DNA of 64,000 nt from Veillonellaceae bacterium (GCA_900766245.1 CAAFUR010000021.1:124001-188000), one strand, 5' to 3'; numbered from the stretch's first letter, positions 50,261-59,561 are shown. Numbers and translations: made by a program. Notes: generated from the letters alone by a model not told the origin.

Positions 50261-50971
50261 ATGGCAAAAGTAGGTAAGAAATATGCTGAAGCAGTAAAAC
50301 TTATCGAAGCAGATAAATTCTACGAACCAGTAGAAGGTATTGAATTAGTTAAGAAAACTGCCACTGCAAAATTCGACGAAACAATCGAAATCGCTTTCAA
50401 TTTGAACGTCGATCCTAAATACGCTGATCAACAAGTTCGTGGTGCCGTTGTATTACCACATGGTACAGGTAAAACTCAACGCGTACTCGTATTTGCGAAA
50501 GGCGACAAAATTAAAGAAGCTGAGGATGCTGGCGCAGATATCGTTGGCTCCGAAGAATTAGTAGCAAAAGTACAAGGTGGTTTCAGCGACTTCGACGTTG
50601 TTGTAGCTACTCCTGACATGATGGGCCAAGTTGGTCGTTTAGGTAAAATTTTAGGTCCTAAAGGCTTAATGCCAAACCCTAAAGTTGGTACTGTAACACC
50701 TGACGTAGCTCGTGCTGTTAGCGAAATTAAAGCAGGTAAAATCGAATACCGTACAGACAAAGCTGGTATTATTGCTTGTCCTATCGGTAAAGCATCTTTC
50801 GATGATGCGAAATTACTTGACAATTTCCGTACAATCGTTGATACTATTGTTAAAGCTAAACCTGCAGCAGCTAAAGGTCAATACATTAAAACTGTGACAC
50901 TTAGCTCCACTATGGGTCCTGGCGTTCCTATGAACGTGTTTAAATTAACAAGCACTAGCAAGGAACAATAA
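50261..50971 (+). CDS. rplA: Large ribosomal subunit protein uL1
   Basis: A 236-residue two-domain protein: KKYAEAVKLIEADKFY at the start, VVLPHGTGKTQRVLVFAKG, and the inserted domain VATPDMMGQVGRLGKILGPK with GLMPNPKVGTVTPDV. It forms the L1 stalk and can repress its own operon. AAGGAGG precedes ATG. Confidence 0.98.
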   Translation: MAKVGKKYAEAVKLIEADKFYEPVEGIELVKKTATAKFDETIEIAFNLNVDPKYADQQVRGAVVLPHGTGKTQRVLVFAKGDKIKEAEDAGADIVGSEELVAKVQGGFSDFDVVVATPDMMGQVGRLGKILGPKGLMPNPKVGTVTPDVARAVSEIKAGKIEYRTDKAGIIACPIGKASFDDAKLLDNFRTIVDTIVKAKPAAAKGQYIKTVTLSSTMGPGVPMNVFKLTSTSKEQ

Positions 50972-50983
50972 TTATATATGTTC

Positions 50984-51101
50984 TCTTAGCTGTAGACGGC
51001 TGGCATCATTTGATTTAATGAGGAAACTCGCCCGCTGAGGCTGAATCCAATCTATTATGGAATGGTTCTCGACCTCAACGTCTTCGTTGAGGTCGTTTTT
51101 A
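50984..51101 (+). promoter_or_regulatory. L10 leader with attenuator
   Basis: The conserved L10-leader text TAGACGGCTGGCATCA..TTAATGAGGAAACTCGCCCGCTGAGG is followed by a terminator stem CGACCTCAACG / CGTTGAGGTCG and T5 (51070-51100). L10 or the L10-L7/L12 complex is expected to bind and limit rplJL expression. Confidence 0.85.
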
Positions 51102-51152
51102 CGCTAAGATAGTACATAGAAAATCACCAAAAATCTACAAGGAGGTATTCTA

Positions 51153-51656
51153 ATGGCTGTCACTCAACAAAAACAAGCAGTTGTAGCTCAAATGAAAGAA
51201 ACTCTTTCTCAAGCGAAAGGTGCTGTATTAGTTGGTTATAGCGGTTTGACTGTTGCTCAAGTAACAGATCTTCGTCGTAAATTCTTGGCTGAAGGTGTGG
51301 AATACAAAGTAATCAAAAATACTTTGACTCGCATCGCTGCTAACGAATTAGGTTACGAAGCTTTCTCTGAGCATTTAGAAGGTCCTACTGCATTAGCAAC
51401 TTCTAGCACAGACGCTGTAGCTCCAGCTCGTATTCTTGAAAACTTCATTAAAGACACAAAAACTGAAGCTTTAACTGTTAAAGCTGGTATTGTGGAAGGT
51501 GAAGTTCTTGACGCTGCAAAAGTACAAGAAATTGCAAACTTGCCGAACCGCGAAGGTATGCTTTCCATGCTTCTTTCCGTGCTTCAAGCTCCAGTTCGCA
51601 ATGTAGCTTACGCAGTAAAAGCTGTTGCGGAAGCAAAAGACGAAACTGTTGCATAA
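51153..51656 (+). CDS. rplJ: Large ribosomal subunit protein uL10
   Basis: A 167-residue stalk-base protein: GAVLVGYSGLTVAQVTDLRR, YKVIKNTLTRIAA and a C-terminal helix for L7/L12 dimers. It is preceded by its L10 leader and AAGGAGG, and followed by rplL 52 bases later. Confidence 0.98.
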   Translation: MAVTQQKQAVVAQMKETLSQAKGAVLVGYSGLTVAQVTDLRRKFLAEGVEYKVIKNTLTRIAANELGYEAFSEHLEGPTALATSSTDAVAPARILENFIKDTKTEALTVKAGIVEGEVLDAAKVQEIANLPNREGMLSMLLSVLQAPVRNVAYAVKAVAEAKDETVA

Positions 51657-51708
51657 TAGCAACACAATTAACTAAGAAAACATATATCAAAAATGGAGGA
51701 TATCAATC

Positions 51709-52080
51709 ATGGCATTGAACATCGAAAACATCGTTGCTGAATTAGAAACTGCAACTATTTTAGAACTTAATGATCTTGTAAAAGCAATCGAAGACAAATT
51801 CGGCGTAACTGCTGCTGCTCCTGTAGCTGTAGCTGCTGCTGGTGCTGCTGCTGGCGGTGCTGACGCTAAATCCGAATTCGACGTAATTCTTAAAGACGCT
51901 GGTGCTTCCAAAATCAACGTAATCAAAGTTGTACGTGAAGCTACTGGTTTAGGCTTAAAAGAAGCTAAAGCTATCGTTGACGGCGCTCCTGCTGCTGTTA
52001 AAGAAGGCGTAGCTGCTGCTGACGCTGAAGCTTTAAAAGCTAAATTAGAAGAAGCTGGCGCAACAGTTGAATTGAAATAA
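51709..52080 (+). CDS. rplL: Large ribosomal subunit protein bL12
   Basis: A 123-residue protein: N-terminal dimerisation domain, Ala/Gly-rich hinge (AAPVAVAAAGAAAGG), and the C-terminal factor-binding domain KINVIKVVREATGLGLKEAK. A strong terminator follows at once, so no rpoB is read from here. Confidence 0.98.
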   Translation: MALNIENIVAELETATILELNDLVKAIEDKFGVTAAAPVAVAAAGAAAGGADAKSEFDVILKDAGASKINVIKVVREATGLGLKEAKAIVDGAPAAVKEGVAAADAEALKAKLEEAGATVELK

Positions 52081-52095
52081 TTGATTCGCTAGTCA

Positions 52096-52129
52096 AAAAC
52101 CCCTTGAACATTCGTGTTCGAGGGGTTTT
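52096..52129 (+). terminator. Terminator after rplL
   Basis: AAACCCCTTGAACA / TGTTCGAGGGGTTT with TTCG loop and T tail. Very strong. Confidence 0.93.
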
Positions 52130-52193
52130 GTGTTATAATATAGTTGCTATAAATTATTTTATACTTACAGAAAATTAGAGGGAGGAAATCGTT

Positions 52194-52586
52194 ATGGTCA
52201 TATTATTGAATATAGTTTGGTTTATTATTGCATTTAGTGTTACAGCACTTGTATTGGATCCTCATTTTCAAGGTGTTAATAGACATATATTCTTTAGTAG
52301 CATTTTAACAGATTATGCTATACTTTCCATTATATTGCTTCTACCAGCCAATATTGCTCATAGAAAAGGTAGATCATTTAGTTTATTTGCTATTTATGGA
52401 ATATTGCTATGGATAGTTGCTATTATACATTCTATTATGATGTCTTCTGATAAGGTTAAGGCAGAGCCAGATAAATATAAGTCCTGCCCATATTGTGGAG
52501 AAACAGTACTTAAAGTTGCTACAAAATGTAAACATTGTCATGAAATGCTTGAGCCTGAAGTACAAGAGGCAAATTCAAAAGGGTAA
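52194..52586 (+). CDS. Membrane protein with C-terminal zinc ribbon
   Basis: A 130-residue protein with three hydrophobic helices (about 1-20, 35-55, 65-85) and a C-terminal zinc ribbon CPYCGE..CKHCHEM (Cys pairs at about 101 and 115). Function unknown. It has a GGGAGG site and its own terminator (52636-52666). Composition is more A/T-rich than the neighbouring ribosomal genes. Confidence 0.75.
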   Translation: MVILLNIVWFIIAFSVTALVLDPHFQGVNRHIFFSSILTDYAILSIILLLPANIAHRKGRSFSLFAIYGILLWIVAIIHSIMMSSDKVKAEPDKYKSCPYCGETVLKVATKCKHCHEMLEPEVQEANSKG

Positions 52587-52635
52587 GTTGATTTAGATGA
52601 TGTTAAGAGAATATTAAATGGTAAATAGTATTAAA

Positions 52636-52666
52636 ATGACGGGTATTGTGCCCGTCATTTTATATT
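52636..52666 (+). terminator. Terminator after the zinc-ribbon protein gene
   Basis: AAAATGACGGGTA / TGCCCGTCATTTT, then T-rich. Confidence 0.85.
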
Positions 52667-52731
52667 AAATACTTTCGATATATGATATAATGAATAAATA
52701 AAGTTTAGATATAAATAGAATAGAGGACAGA

Positions 52732-53454
52732 ATGAAACTAATTATATCCCCTAGTAAAACAAAAAATATAAAAGGTACTCCGAGTGCACCGAAGTTTGCA
52801 CCGCATATGACGGAACAAATTATACAACATATGCAAAGTCTACCAAAGGAAACGATTGGTAAAGCTTTAAAAATAAAAGATACAGTCTTAGATGAAGTAT
52901 ATGCGTTTTACCAAAACTATGATAAGGAAGTAGAAGGTATGGCGGCACTTAGCTATGACGGGCTATCTTTCAAAAATTTTGATTATGATGGACTTTCAGA
53001 GGAAGGAAAAGCATTCGCCAATACCCATGTATGGATAGGGTCTGCCTTGTATGGCTTAGTAGCCCCTAACAGTGGTATCAAAGGATATCGGCTGGATTTA
53101 ATTGATCCTGTATTGAAAGAGGAAAAAACAAATCTTTATGCCTGGTGGCAACCTTTAGTGGATACCGCTGTAGGTGAGGAAGATTGGATACTCAATTTGG
53201 CATCTAAGGAATATTCTAAATGGATTAACCATCCTAAGATGGTGACTTTAGAATTTTTAGAGCATCGTAATGGTGTGTGGAAGCAGCTAAGTACTTCATC
53301 AAAACAGATGCGTGGTTCATTGGCACATTATATCTGTGAACATCAAGTGACAGAACTTTCACAGTTACCAAAAGAATTAAAAGGATTTGTATTGGATACA
53401 TTGCCTACAGCTATAGATGGGGCAATTACCATTGCCTATCGTAAGGAATTATAA
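52732..53454 (+). CDS. yaaA: Peroxide stress protein YaaA-like (DUF328)
   Basis: A 240-residue protein with the YaaA opening MKLIISPSKTKNI and the central FKNFDYDGLSEEGKAFAN..HVWIGSALYGLVAP block, plus YRLDL and the family NLASKEYSK. In E. coli YaaA lowers free iron during H2O2 stress. A TATAAT -10 is about 45 bases upstream. Confidence 0.9.
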   Translation: MKLIISPSKTKNIKGTPSAPKFAPHMTEQIIQHMQSLPKETIGKALKIKDTVLDEVYAFYQNYDKEVEGMAALSYDGLSFKNFDYDGLSEEGKAFANTHVWIGSALYGLVAPNSGIKGYRLDLIDPVLKEEKTNLYAWWQPLVDTAVGEEDWILNLASKEYSKWINHPKMVTLEFLEHRNGVWKQLSTSSKQMRGSLAHYICEHQVTELSQLPKELKGFVLDTLPTAIDGAITIAYRKEL

Positions 53455-53482
53455 GTATTACATGTGTTCTAATAGAGGAATT

Positions 53483-54595
53483 ATGACAGTAGATAGCATT
53501 TTACAAAAAGACCTTGTCGGAGACGAGTGGTTAACGGAAGAGGAGTTACGATTTCTCATGACCATTACGGATGAGGGAGAATTACAAAAAATATATAAAA
53601 AAGCCTATGAGGTAAAAGCTGCTTATGTAGATAAGGTAGCCTATTACCGTGGACTCATTGAGTTTTCCAATCGTTGTATCAAAAACTGTTTATATTGTGG
53701 TATCCGTCATGAAAACAGCAAGACAGAACGATTTGATATGTCTCGTGATGACGTATTAAAAATGGCACAATGGGCCTACGACCATGAGTATGGCTCTTTA
53801 ACATTACAGTCCGGAGAACGTACGGATGATGCCTTTGTAGATTATGTGGTGGATTTAATTCGCGATATTAAAAAGTTAAGCAACAATGAGCTAGGCATCA
53901 CCATGTGTGTAGGGGAGCAATCGGAAGAAGCATACCGACGTATGCGTGAAGCAGGTGCAGACCGGTATCTTCTTCGCATTGAAACGACGAATAAAGAATT
54001 ATTTGAGATGATCCATCCTAAGGATGCCTTACACTCCTTTGAGACACGTGTGAATTGCTTGAAGTCTTTGCGCAAGGTAGGATTTCAGGTAGGTACAGGG
54101 GTTATGATTGGTTTACCAGGACAAACACTAGATGATCTTGTCAACGACATTTTATTCTATCGTGATATGGATATCGATATGATTGGTATGGGACCGTATG
54201 TGGTACACCATGATACTCCTCTAGGGCAACGTGCTTTGGAGTTAGGCATAGACTCACAAGAGGGTAAACTAGAGCGGGTGCAGTTAGGTTTGAAAATGAT
54301 TGCCTTAACACGTCTATTCTTAAAAGATGTGAATATTGCAGCTACCACAGCATTGCAAGCTTTAGACAAACTAGGTCGTGAAAAAGGATTGGCGGCTGGA
54401 GCGAATATCTTAATGCCTATCATTACAGTACCAGAGCATCGTGCGAAGTACTTGTTATATGATAACAAGCCATGTGTGGATGACAATGCTGACCAATGTA
54501 AAGAGTGTTTAACTCGTCGCGTTATGTCTATTGGTGATCGTGTAGGTTGGAAACAGCAAGGCAATTCACAACATTATAAAAAACGAATTCGATAA
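53483..54595 (+). CDS. hydE: [FeFe] hydrogenase maturase HydE-like radical SAM protein
   Basis: A 370-residue radical SAM enzyme. Iron-sulfur motif CIKNCLYC (Cys65, Cys69, Cys72), plus LQSGER, GADRYLLRIETTN and GTGVMIGLPGQT, as in HydE. It helps build the H-cluster dithiolate. HydF and HydG are not in the window. I use ATG 53483 after AGAGGA; the longer frame begins inside yaaA. A BioB/PylB-like role is less likely given these motifs. Confidence 0.9.
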   Translation: MTVDSILQKDLVGDEWLTEEELRFLMTITDEGELQKIYKKAYEVKAAYVDKVAYYRGLIEFSNRCIKNCLYCGIRHENSKTERFDMSRDDVLKMAQWAYDHEYGSLTLQSGERTDDAFVDYVVDLIRDIKKLSNNELGITMCVGEQSEEAYRRMREAGADRYLLRIETTNKELFEMIHPKDALHSFETRVNCLKSLRKVGFQVGTGVMIGLPGQTLDDLVNDILFYRDMDIDMIGMGPYVVHHDTPLGQRALELGIDSQEGKLERVQLGLKMIALTRLFLKDVNIAATTALQALDKLGREKGLAAGANILMPIITVPEHRAKYLLYDNKPCVDDNADQCKECLTRRVMSIGDRVGWKQQGNSQHYKKRIR

Positions 54596-54613
54596 TTTCA
54601 TGTGAGGTGACTA

Positions 54614-55180
54614 ATGAATTTATTAAATGAAATATTACGACATAATCGAGAATTTCTAGACAGTACGACCAAAGAACATGGGGATGAGCCACCAACAGTA
54701 AGTAAGGTGCCAACTCGTGAAATTGCAATTTTGACGTGTATGGATACGCGATTAGTGAATTTTATGGAGCAAGCTCTCGGCATTGAACGAGGGCATGCAA
54801 AAGTGATCAAATCGGCGGGCAACTCCATTTCAGGCATGTTTGATAGCGTGGTACGTAGTTTGCTTGTGTGTATTTATGAGTTAGGCGTATCTGAAATTTT
54901 TGTCATCGGTCACTACGAATGTGGCATGGCAAAAACGACTTCTGAAAGTTTAACCAAGGCTATGTTATCACGTGGTGTAGCACCTGAGGCGATTCAAATG
55001 GTGCATCACGAATTAGAGCATTGGGCTGATGGATTTTCTCACCCAGTAGATAATGTACAAGAAACAGTGAGCATGCTTCGCATGAATCCATTGATTCCAA
55101 AGGATGTGGCAGTCCATGGACTAATGATGCATCCAAACTCTGGAGAAGTTGAAGTTGTAGAAGTTGGCTATGAATTATAA
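54614..55180 (+). CDS. Beta-class carbonic anhydrase
   Basis: A 188-residue protein with zinc ligands Cys42, His100 and Cys103 and the catalytic pair Asp44/Arg46 (LTCMDTRLV, IGHYECGM). It interconverts CO2 and bicarbonate. It starts 18 bases after hydE, so it is probably co-transcribed. GTGAGGTGA precedes ATG. Confidence 0.93.
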   Translation: MNLLNEILRHNREFLDSTTKEHGDEPPTVSKVPTREIAILTCMDTRLVNFMEQALGIERGHAKVIKSAGNSISGMFDSVVRSLLVCIYELGVSEIFVIGHYECGMAKTTSESLTKAMLSRGVAPEAIQMVHHELEHWADGFSHPVDNVQETVSMLRMNPLIPKDVAVHGLMMHPNSGEVEVVEVGYEL

Positions 55181-55230
55181 AAAATGATTGACAAGTAGAA
55201 TCAACTTGTGATATCCTTAATGGGTATCGT

Positions 55231-55321
55231 GGAGGATTACTCAAGAGGCTGAAGAGGACGGTTTGCTAAATCGTTAGGTCGGGTTACCGGCGCTAGGGTT
55301 CGAATCCCTAATCCTCCGCCA
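55231..55321 (+). tRNA. tRNA-Ser (GCT)
   Basis: A 91-base class II tRNA with acceptor GGAGGAT/ATCCTCC, anticodon loop TTTGCTAAA (GCT), a long variable arm (GGTCGGGTTACCGGC region) and encoded CCA. Confidence 0.96.
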
Positions 55322-55327
55322 CAGACA

Positions 55328-55362
55328 AGAGCACATATGTTGGCATGTGTGCTCTTTTGTTT
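55328..55362 (+). terminator. Terminator of tRNA-Ser
   Basis: AGAGCACATATG / CATGTGTGCTCT with a short loop and T tail. Confidence 0.85.
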
Positions 55363-55591
55363 TCTCTATCATTAAAAATCGTCAAATAAACGTCAAAAAG
55401 TTATGGACGATATGCATGTTAGTTATAATTAAATTCGATTTAATAAAAAGACTATAAAAAATATTATAAAAAATAGTTTATGAGATAATAACTATCTGTC
55501 ATTTCACAAATGGTCTAGACTCTTGTATACTACAGACATGCAATAAGAACATACACTTTAGAGTGTATATACAAGGAAGGAAGTAACTAAT

Positions 55592-55762
55592 ATGAGTTTA
55601 GTATCAGCATGGATAGAAAATTTAAAAGAACATCGTTTAGAAGCATGTGAAGCAAGCCAATGCAAAGATAATAGCATTAAAGGCTGGCCACATCCTTGGA
55701 CTTCTGAATTGCAAGATGAAGAAGTTGTAGAAGTATTTGTAGCAGAATGCTGCAACAATTAA
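55592..55762 (+). CDS. Small Cys-containing protein
   Basis: A 56-residue protein with four Cys (one each near 19 and 24, two adjacent near the end in AECCNN) and a Trp/Pro/His core GWPHPWTSEL. The Cys pattern suggests metal or redox binding. No family recognised. AAGGAAGGAAG precedes the ATG and a bidirectional terminator follows, so it is a single-gene unit; a TATACT box is near 55526. Confidence 0.65.
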   Translation: MSLVSAWIENLKEHRLEACEASQCKDNSIKGWPHPWTSELQDEEVVEVFVAECCNN

Positions 55763-55805
55763 TTTAGCGTACTTTCCCTTTATATAGAGGACTCCAACAA
55801 GAAGC

Positions 55806-55845
55806 ACAAAAAACCACGGTGAAGGAAGACACCGTGGTTTTTTGT
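55806..55845. terminator. Bidirectional terminator between the Cys-containing small gene and yigZ
   Basis: AAAAACCACGGTG / CACCGTGGTTTTT with T runs on both strands. It can serve both convergent genes. Confidence 0.9.
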
Positions 55846-55885
55846 TGTATTCTATTACCAATTGCATATATGTGACATCTAAACA

Positions 55886-56545
55886 TCAGTTTTCAGTTAT
55901 ATCAGCAACATACGGTAATTCTACCATACGAACTTCTTGTAATTGCCAAGTTAAGTTACCACCAGTTAGATTCGTCAAATCAGCTTCTAAGGAGGTCACA
56001 GCTTCTGGTTCTACATAGATTTCAATAGATACTAGATCTGTAAACGATGCTGTATAGTGAAGCCCTAGAGTTTGTAGTTGGCGCTCTATGGCTCCAAAGT
56101 TAGAATAATCTATGGAGATAGTCACAATTTGACGAGGTGCAATGAGTAGTTTGGGCCCTTCTTGGACAGCTTTGGCTGCACTGTGAGAGTAGGCACGAAT
56201 GAGGCCGCCTGCACCTAATTTAATGCCACCAAAATAGCGAGTCACTACGATAGCCACATTGGTGATCCCCGTCTTTTTTAATACTTCTAACATTGGCTTT
56301 CCGGCTGTACCAGATGGCTCGCCGTTGTCAGAGGAACGCTGTTGTTCTTGGCGGGGACCAATGGCATAAGCTGTACAGTTGTGAGTAGCATCCCAAAATT
56401 CTTTTGATATACGTTGGATGAAAGCTTGTGCCTCAGCCTCAGTAGTAACAGGAGCGATAGTGGAAATGAAACGTGACTTTTCTATGATATATTCAGTTCT
56501 AAATTCATCGGCTATGGTGATATAAGATTGTGGAATGTCTGACAT
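55886..56545 (-). CDS. yigZ: YigZ/IMPACT family protein
   Basis: A 219-residue protein of the UPF0029/IMPACT family. N-terminal EKSRFISTIAPV..EAQAFIQRI, then the DATHNCTAYAIG.., SDNGEPSGTAGKPML and VVTRYFGGIKLGAGGLIRAY blocks, all full. Proteins of this family may act in translation stress; function in bacteria is unclear. Minus strand, convergent with the Cys-containing small gene. Confidence 0.92.
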   Translation of the reverse strand: MSDIPQSYITIADEFRTEYIIEKSRFISTIAPVTTEAEAQAFIQRISKEFWDATHNCTAYAIGPRQEQQRSSDNGEPSGTAGKPMLEVLKKTGITNVAIVVTRYFGGIKLGAGGLIRAYSHSAAKAVQEGPKLLIAPRQIVTISIDYSNFGAIERQLQTLGLHYTASFTDLVSIEIYVEPEAVTSLEADLTNLTGGNLTWQLQEVRMVELPYVADITEN

Positions 56546-56892
56546 AGGAACTCCTGGATAAGAATAATAAAAATGAGTTTACAATCCTTGTGTATCTATA
56601 GTATAACATAAGTTAGTGGAACACTGTTGCTATATGAAATATAGAGTGTTAGGTCTGTATAATTGGATAGCGTAACATAGACAGGATACAATAGTTTGTG
56701 TAAATACGGTGGGTTAGACAATCGATAGCTATCAAATCGGTGTAAGCCACATACTGCAAGATTTGTATAAGAAATATACTGTTAAATTTGTATAGGGTAT
56801 ATACTATGAAAAAGGTTGGATATATGTTAATATATTCATAGTAATAAATATAGGTATCTTTCATATAGAACTATGTATCATTAGGAGGAATC
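56546..56892. other. Gene-free stretch upstream of copA
   Basis: A/T-rich. Contains an imperfect direct repeat, ATTTGTATAAGAAATATACT (56761) and ATTTGTATAGGGTATATACT (56786), 25 bases apart, placed to be a regulator site or promoter boxes for copA. Nothing else seen. Confidence 0.5.
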
Positions 56893-59046
56893 ATGCGTAA
56901 AGAAGAATTTTCTATTATTGGCATGCACTGCGCAGCTTGCGTAGGGCGTGTAGAAAAAGCAGTTAGCAAATTAGATGGTGTAGAAGATGTGAAAGTCAAT
57001 TTGCTCACCAATAAAGGAACCGTAACGTATACAGAAGGTAGCACAATAGGTGCGGCAGAGGTCATTGCTGCTATTGAAAAGATTGGCTTTGAAGCACATA
57101 TTGCTACTGATGCGGATATGAAGGTAGAAAAACCATCTCATAAAGGGCAATATATTCGCTTAGGTGTGGCAGCCCTCATGGCGATCCCTATGATGGTATC
57201 CATGATGGGTCACTATTTATGGCATTGGCCGATGTTGTCTCATGAAATTGAATTAGTCTTAGCTACGATCGCTCAATTTGGAGCGGGCTGGATTTTTTAT
57301 ACTAGCGCTTTTGCGGCGATTCGCAGTGGCACGCTTACTATGGATGTGCTCGTAGCATTAGGCACGTCCGTAGCGTACGGATTTAGTATCTATCAAATGG
57401 CAGTAGGGAATCATGATGTGTATTTTGAAACCTCTGCGTGGCTTATTACCTTTATTTTATTAGGTAAATTATTGGAAGAAATTGCTAAGGGACGTACATC
57501 TGAGGCTATTCAAAAATTAGTGGCATTACAACCTAGCGTGGCCCATGTGGAACGCAATGGGGAGTGGATGGACATTCCTACGAAGGAGATTGTCCTAGGT
57601 GACAAGATCCAAGTGCGGGCCGGCGAAAAAGTGCCAGTAGATGGAATTATTTTAGAAGGTCATTCCACAGTGGATGAGGCTATGTTGACAGGTGAAAGCG
57701 TACCTGTAGAAAAAGGTCAGTCTAGTCAAGTCATAGGCGCTACAGTTAACATGTCGGGCACATTTATTATGAAAGCCACTGCTATTGGGGAGGAAACTAT
57801 GTTATCCCAAATCATCAAAGTAGTGGAACAAGCGCAAGCATCTAAAGCGAGCATTCAGCGTATCGCGGATGTGGTAGCATCCTATTTTGTGCCGGTAGTC
57901 ATCGGTATTGCCATTCTTACCATGATTATTTGGTATTTTGCATTAGGATCTACGGTAGGAGAAGCTTTATTATATGGCACAGCTGTGCTTGTAATTGCCT
58001 GCCCGTGCGCCTTGGGATTGGCGACACCCACATCCATCATGGTAGGTTCAGGCCTTGGGGCAGAACATGGTGTGCTTATTAAAAGCGCAGAATTTTTAGA
58101 AAAAGCAGGTCATATCAATGCGATCATCATGGATAAAACTGGGACTTTAACAGAAGGAAAGCTATCTGTTACGAAAGTGATATATACAGCAGGTGATGAA
58201 ATGTATAACTTAGCTTTCACAGTGAATCTTGAAAAAGGTTCTACTCACCCTATTGCACAAGCCATTGCTAAATACGGTGCTAGCAAAGGCGTGCCACAAA
58301 TGATCGTGAAAGACTTCCAAGATATTCCAGGAAAAGGATTGGAAGGACGTATAGCGGATAAATTGATTCGGGTTGGTCATACTCGCTGGATGCAAGAACT
58401 AGGTATTGATATCACGCCATGGCAAGCGGAGATCCACAGTCTGGAAGAACAAGGCAATTCTGTATCCGTCTTGTTAGTAGACGGCACAGTACACGGTATT
58501 TGGGCTGTAGCAGATACATTGCGTCCAGAAACTCCTGAGGTTGTAAAGGCTTTACAAGAGCAAGGCATCGATGTGTGGATGGTCACAGGAGACAATGCGC
58601 GCACAGCGAACTATATAGCTGCCCAAGCAGGAATTACTCACGTAGTAGCGGAAGTACTGCCACAAGATAAAGCAAATACCATCGCCACATTACAAAGTCA
58701 AGGAAAATCCGTTGGCATGGTGGGAGATGGTATCAATGATGCGCCAGCTTTAGCGCTAGCAGATATTGGATTTGGTATCGGTCATGGTACGGACGTAGCC
58801 ATTGAGGCGGCGGATATCGTATTAGTGCGAAATGATTTGCGCACCTTAGTACAAGCCGTGACGATTAGTCGTAAAACGATGACAAATATTAAACAAAATT
58901 TATTCTGGGCATTGATCTTTAACTGCATTGGTATTCCATTGGCAGCCATAGGGTATTTGAGCCCTATCATTGCCGGAACCGCCATGGCATTTAGCTCTGT
59001 TACTGTGGTAAGTAATGCATTGCGGTTAAAACGTGCAAAAGTGTAA
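56893..59046 (+). CDS. copA: Copper-exporting P1B-type ATPase
   Basis: A 717-residue heavy-metal ATPase: one N-terminal HMA domain with GMHCAACVG (Cys13, Cys16), eight membrane helices, the transmembrane metal motif ACPCALGL, phosphorylation site DKTGTLTEG, hinge GDGINDAPAL and the final helix MAFSSVTVVSNALRL. The CPC and the MxxSS pattern indicate Cu(I) export. AGGAGG precedes ATG. No chaperone or CsoR/CopY follows, so regulation is elsewhere or by an unlinked protein. Confidence 0.95.
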   Translation: MRKEEFSIIGMHCAACVGRVEKAVSKLDGVEDVKVNLLTNKGTVTYTEGSTIGAAEVIAAIEKIGFEAHIATDADMKVEKPSHKGQYIRLGVAALMAIPMMVSMMGHYLWHWPMLSHEIELVLATIAQFGAGWIFYTSAFAAIRSGTLTMDVLVALGTSVAYGFSIYQMAVGNHDVYFETSAWLITFILLGKLLEEIAKGRTSEAIQKLVALQPSVAHVERNGEWMDIPTKEIVLGDKIQVRAGEKVPVDGIILEGHSTVDEAMLTGESVPVEKGQSSQVIGATVNMSGTFIMKATAIGEETMLSQIIKVVEQAQASKASIQRIADVVASYFVPVVIGIAILTMIIWYFALGSTVGEALLYGTAVLVIACPCALGLATPTSIMVGSGLGAEHGVLIKSAEFLEKAGHINAIIMDKTGTLTEGKLSVTKVIYTAGDEMYNLAFTVNLEKGSTHPIAQAIAKYGASKGVPQMIVKDFQDIPGKGLEGRIADKLIRVGHTRWMQELGIDITPWQAEIHSLEEQGNSVSVLLVDGTVHGIWAVADTLRPETPEVVKALQEQGIDVWMVTGDNARTANYIAAQAGITHVVAEVLPQDKANTIATLQSQGKSVGMVGDGINDAPALALADIGFGIGHGTDVAIEAADIVLVRNDLRTLVQAVTISRKTMTNIKQNLFWALIFNCIGIPLAAIGYLSPIIAGTAMAFSSVTVVSNALRLKRAKV

Positions 59047-59143
59047 TCATCAGCCTATATGATGATCCGGAGAAGTTCATAACTTTATTGTAATATCTAT
59101 GTAATAGGACTTACATGAACATTCACCGTATGTCATACAATAG

Positions 59144-59195
59144 AAAAGGACTATAACAAATACGAACTAGGTATGATTTGCTATAGTCCTTTTTG
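59144..59195 (+). terminator. Terminator after copA
   Basis: AAAAGGACTATAACAAAT pairs with ATTTGCTATAGTCCTTTT. Member of the GGRCTGTAAC-like hairpin family. The rest of the 59047-59372 gap holds only a second, bidirectional hairpin (59260-59298). Confidence 0.82.
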
Positions 59196-59259
59196 TGGAT
59201 ATTATACAAAATGCTGGAATTATGTATATAAGTGTGGTCAGTAATAGTTTTAACACAAA

Positions 59260-59298
59260 AATAGAACCCCAACTCAAGGGAAGAAGAGTTGGGGTTTT
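59260..59298. terminator. Bidirectional terminator
   Basis: AACCCCAACTC / GAGTTGGGGTT with T runs on both sides; serves the minus-strand gene at 59373. Confidence 0.85.
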
Positions 59299-59372
59299 GT
59301 TTCGGACATCGTCCTATCTATTTCACTCAAAGGTTGGGGTATATTCTAATAGTATGGGCGTACGTATTTGAA

Positions 59373-59561
59373 TCAACCTTTTTTGTGCTTACATTTACCA
59401 GCCGTGTTGCCGCTCATAATGCGGTTGAACATAGCATGGATTTCCTCGGAAGATTGACCTTCTTCACGAGCTGCTTCAATATGACGCATTGCCATATCGT
59501 AGCGTGCTAATTTTTCTGGATCGTTCGCGTAAAATTCGCGACCTTTGTGTCCACATGCCAT
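59373..59561 (-). CDS. Small His/Cys-containing protein
   Basis: A 62-residue protein starting MACGHKGREFYANDPEK and ending AGKCKHKKG, so a Cys/His pair at each end could bind metal. The middle is helical (ARYDMAMRHIEAAREEGQ). No family recognised. AAAAGGAGG precedes the ATG on the minus strand and a bidirectional terminator follows. Being next to copA it may relate to metal handling, but this is a guess. Confidence 0.68.
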   Translation of the reverse strand: MACGHKGREFYANDPEKLARYDMAMRHIEAAREEGQSSEEIHAMFNRIMSGNTAGKCKHKKG

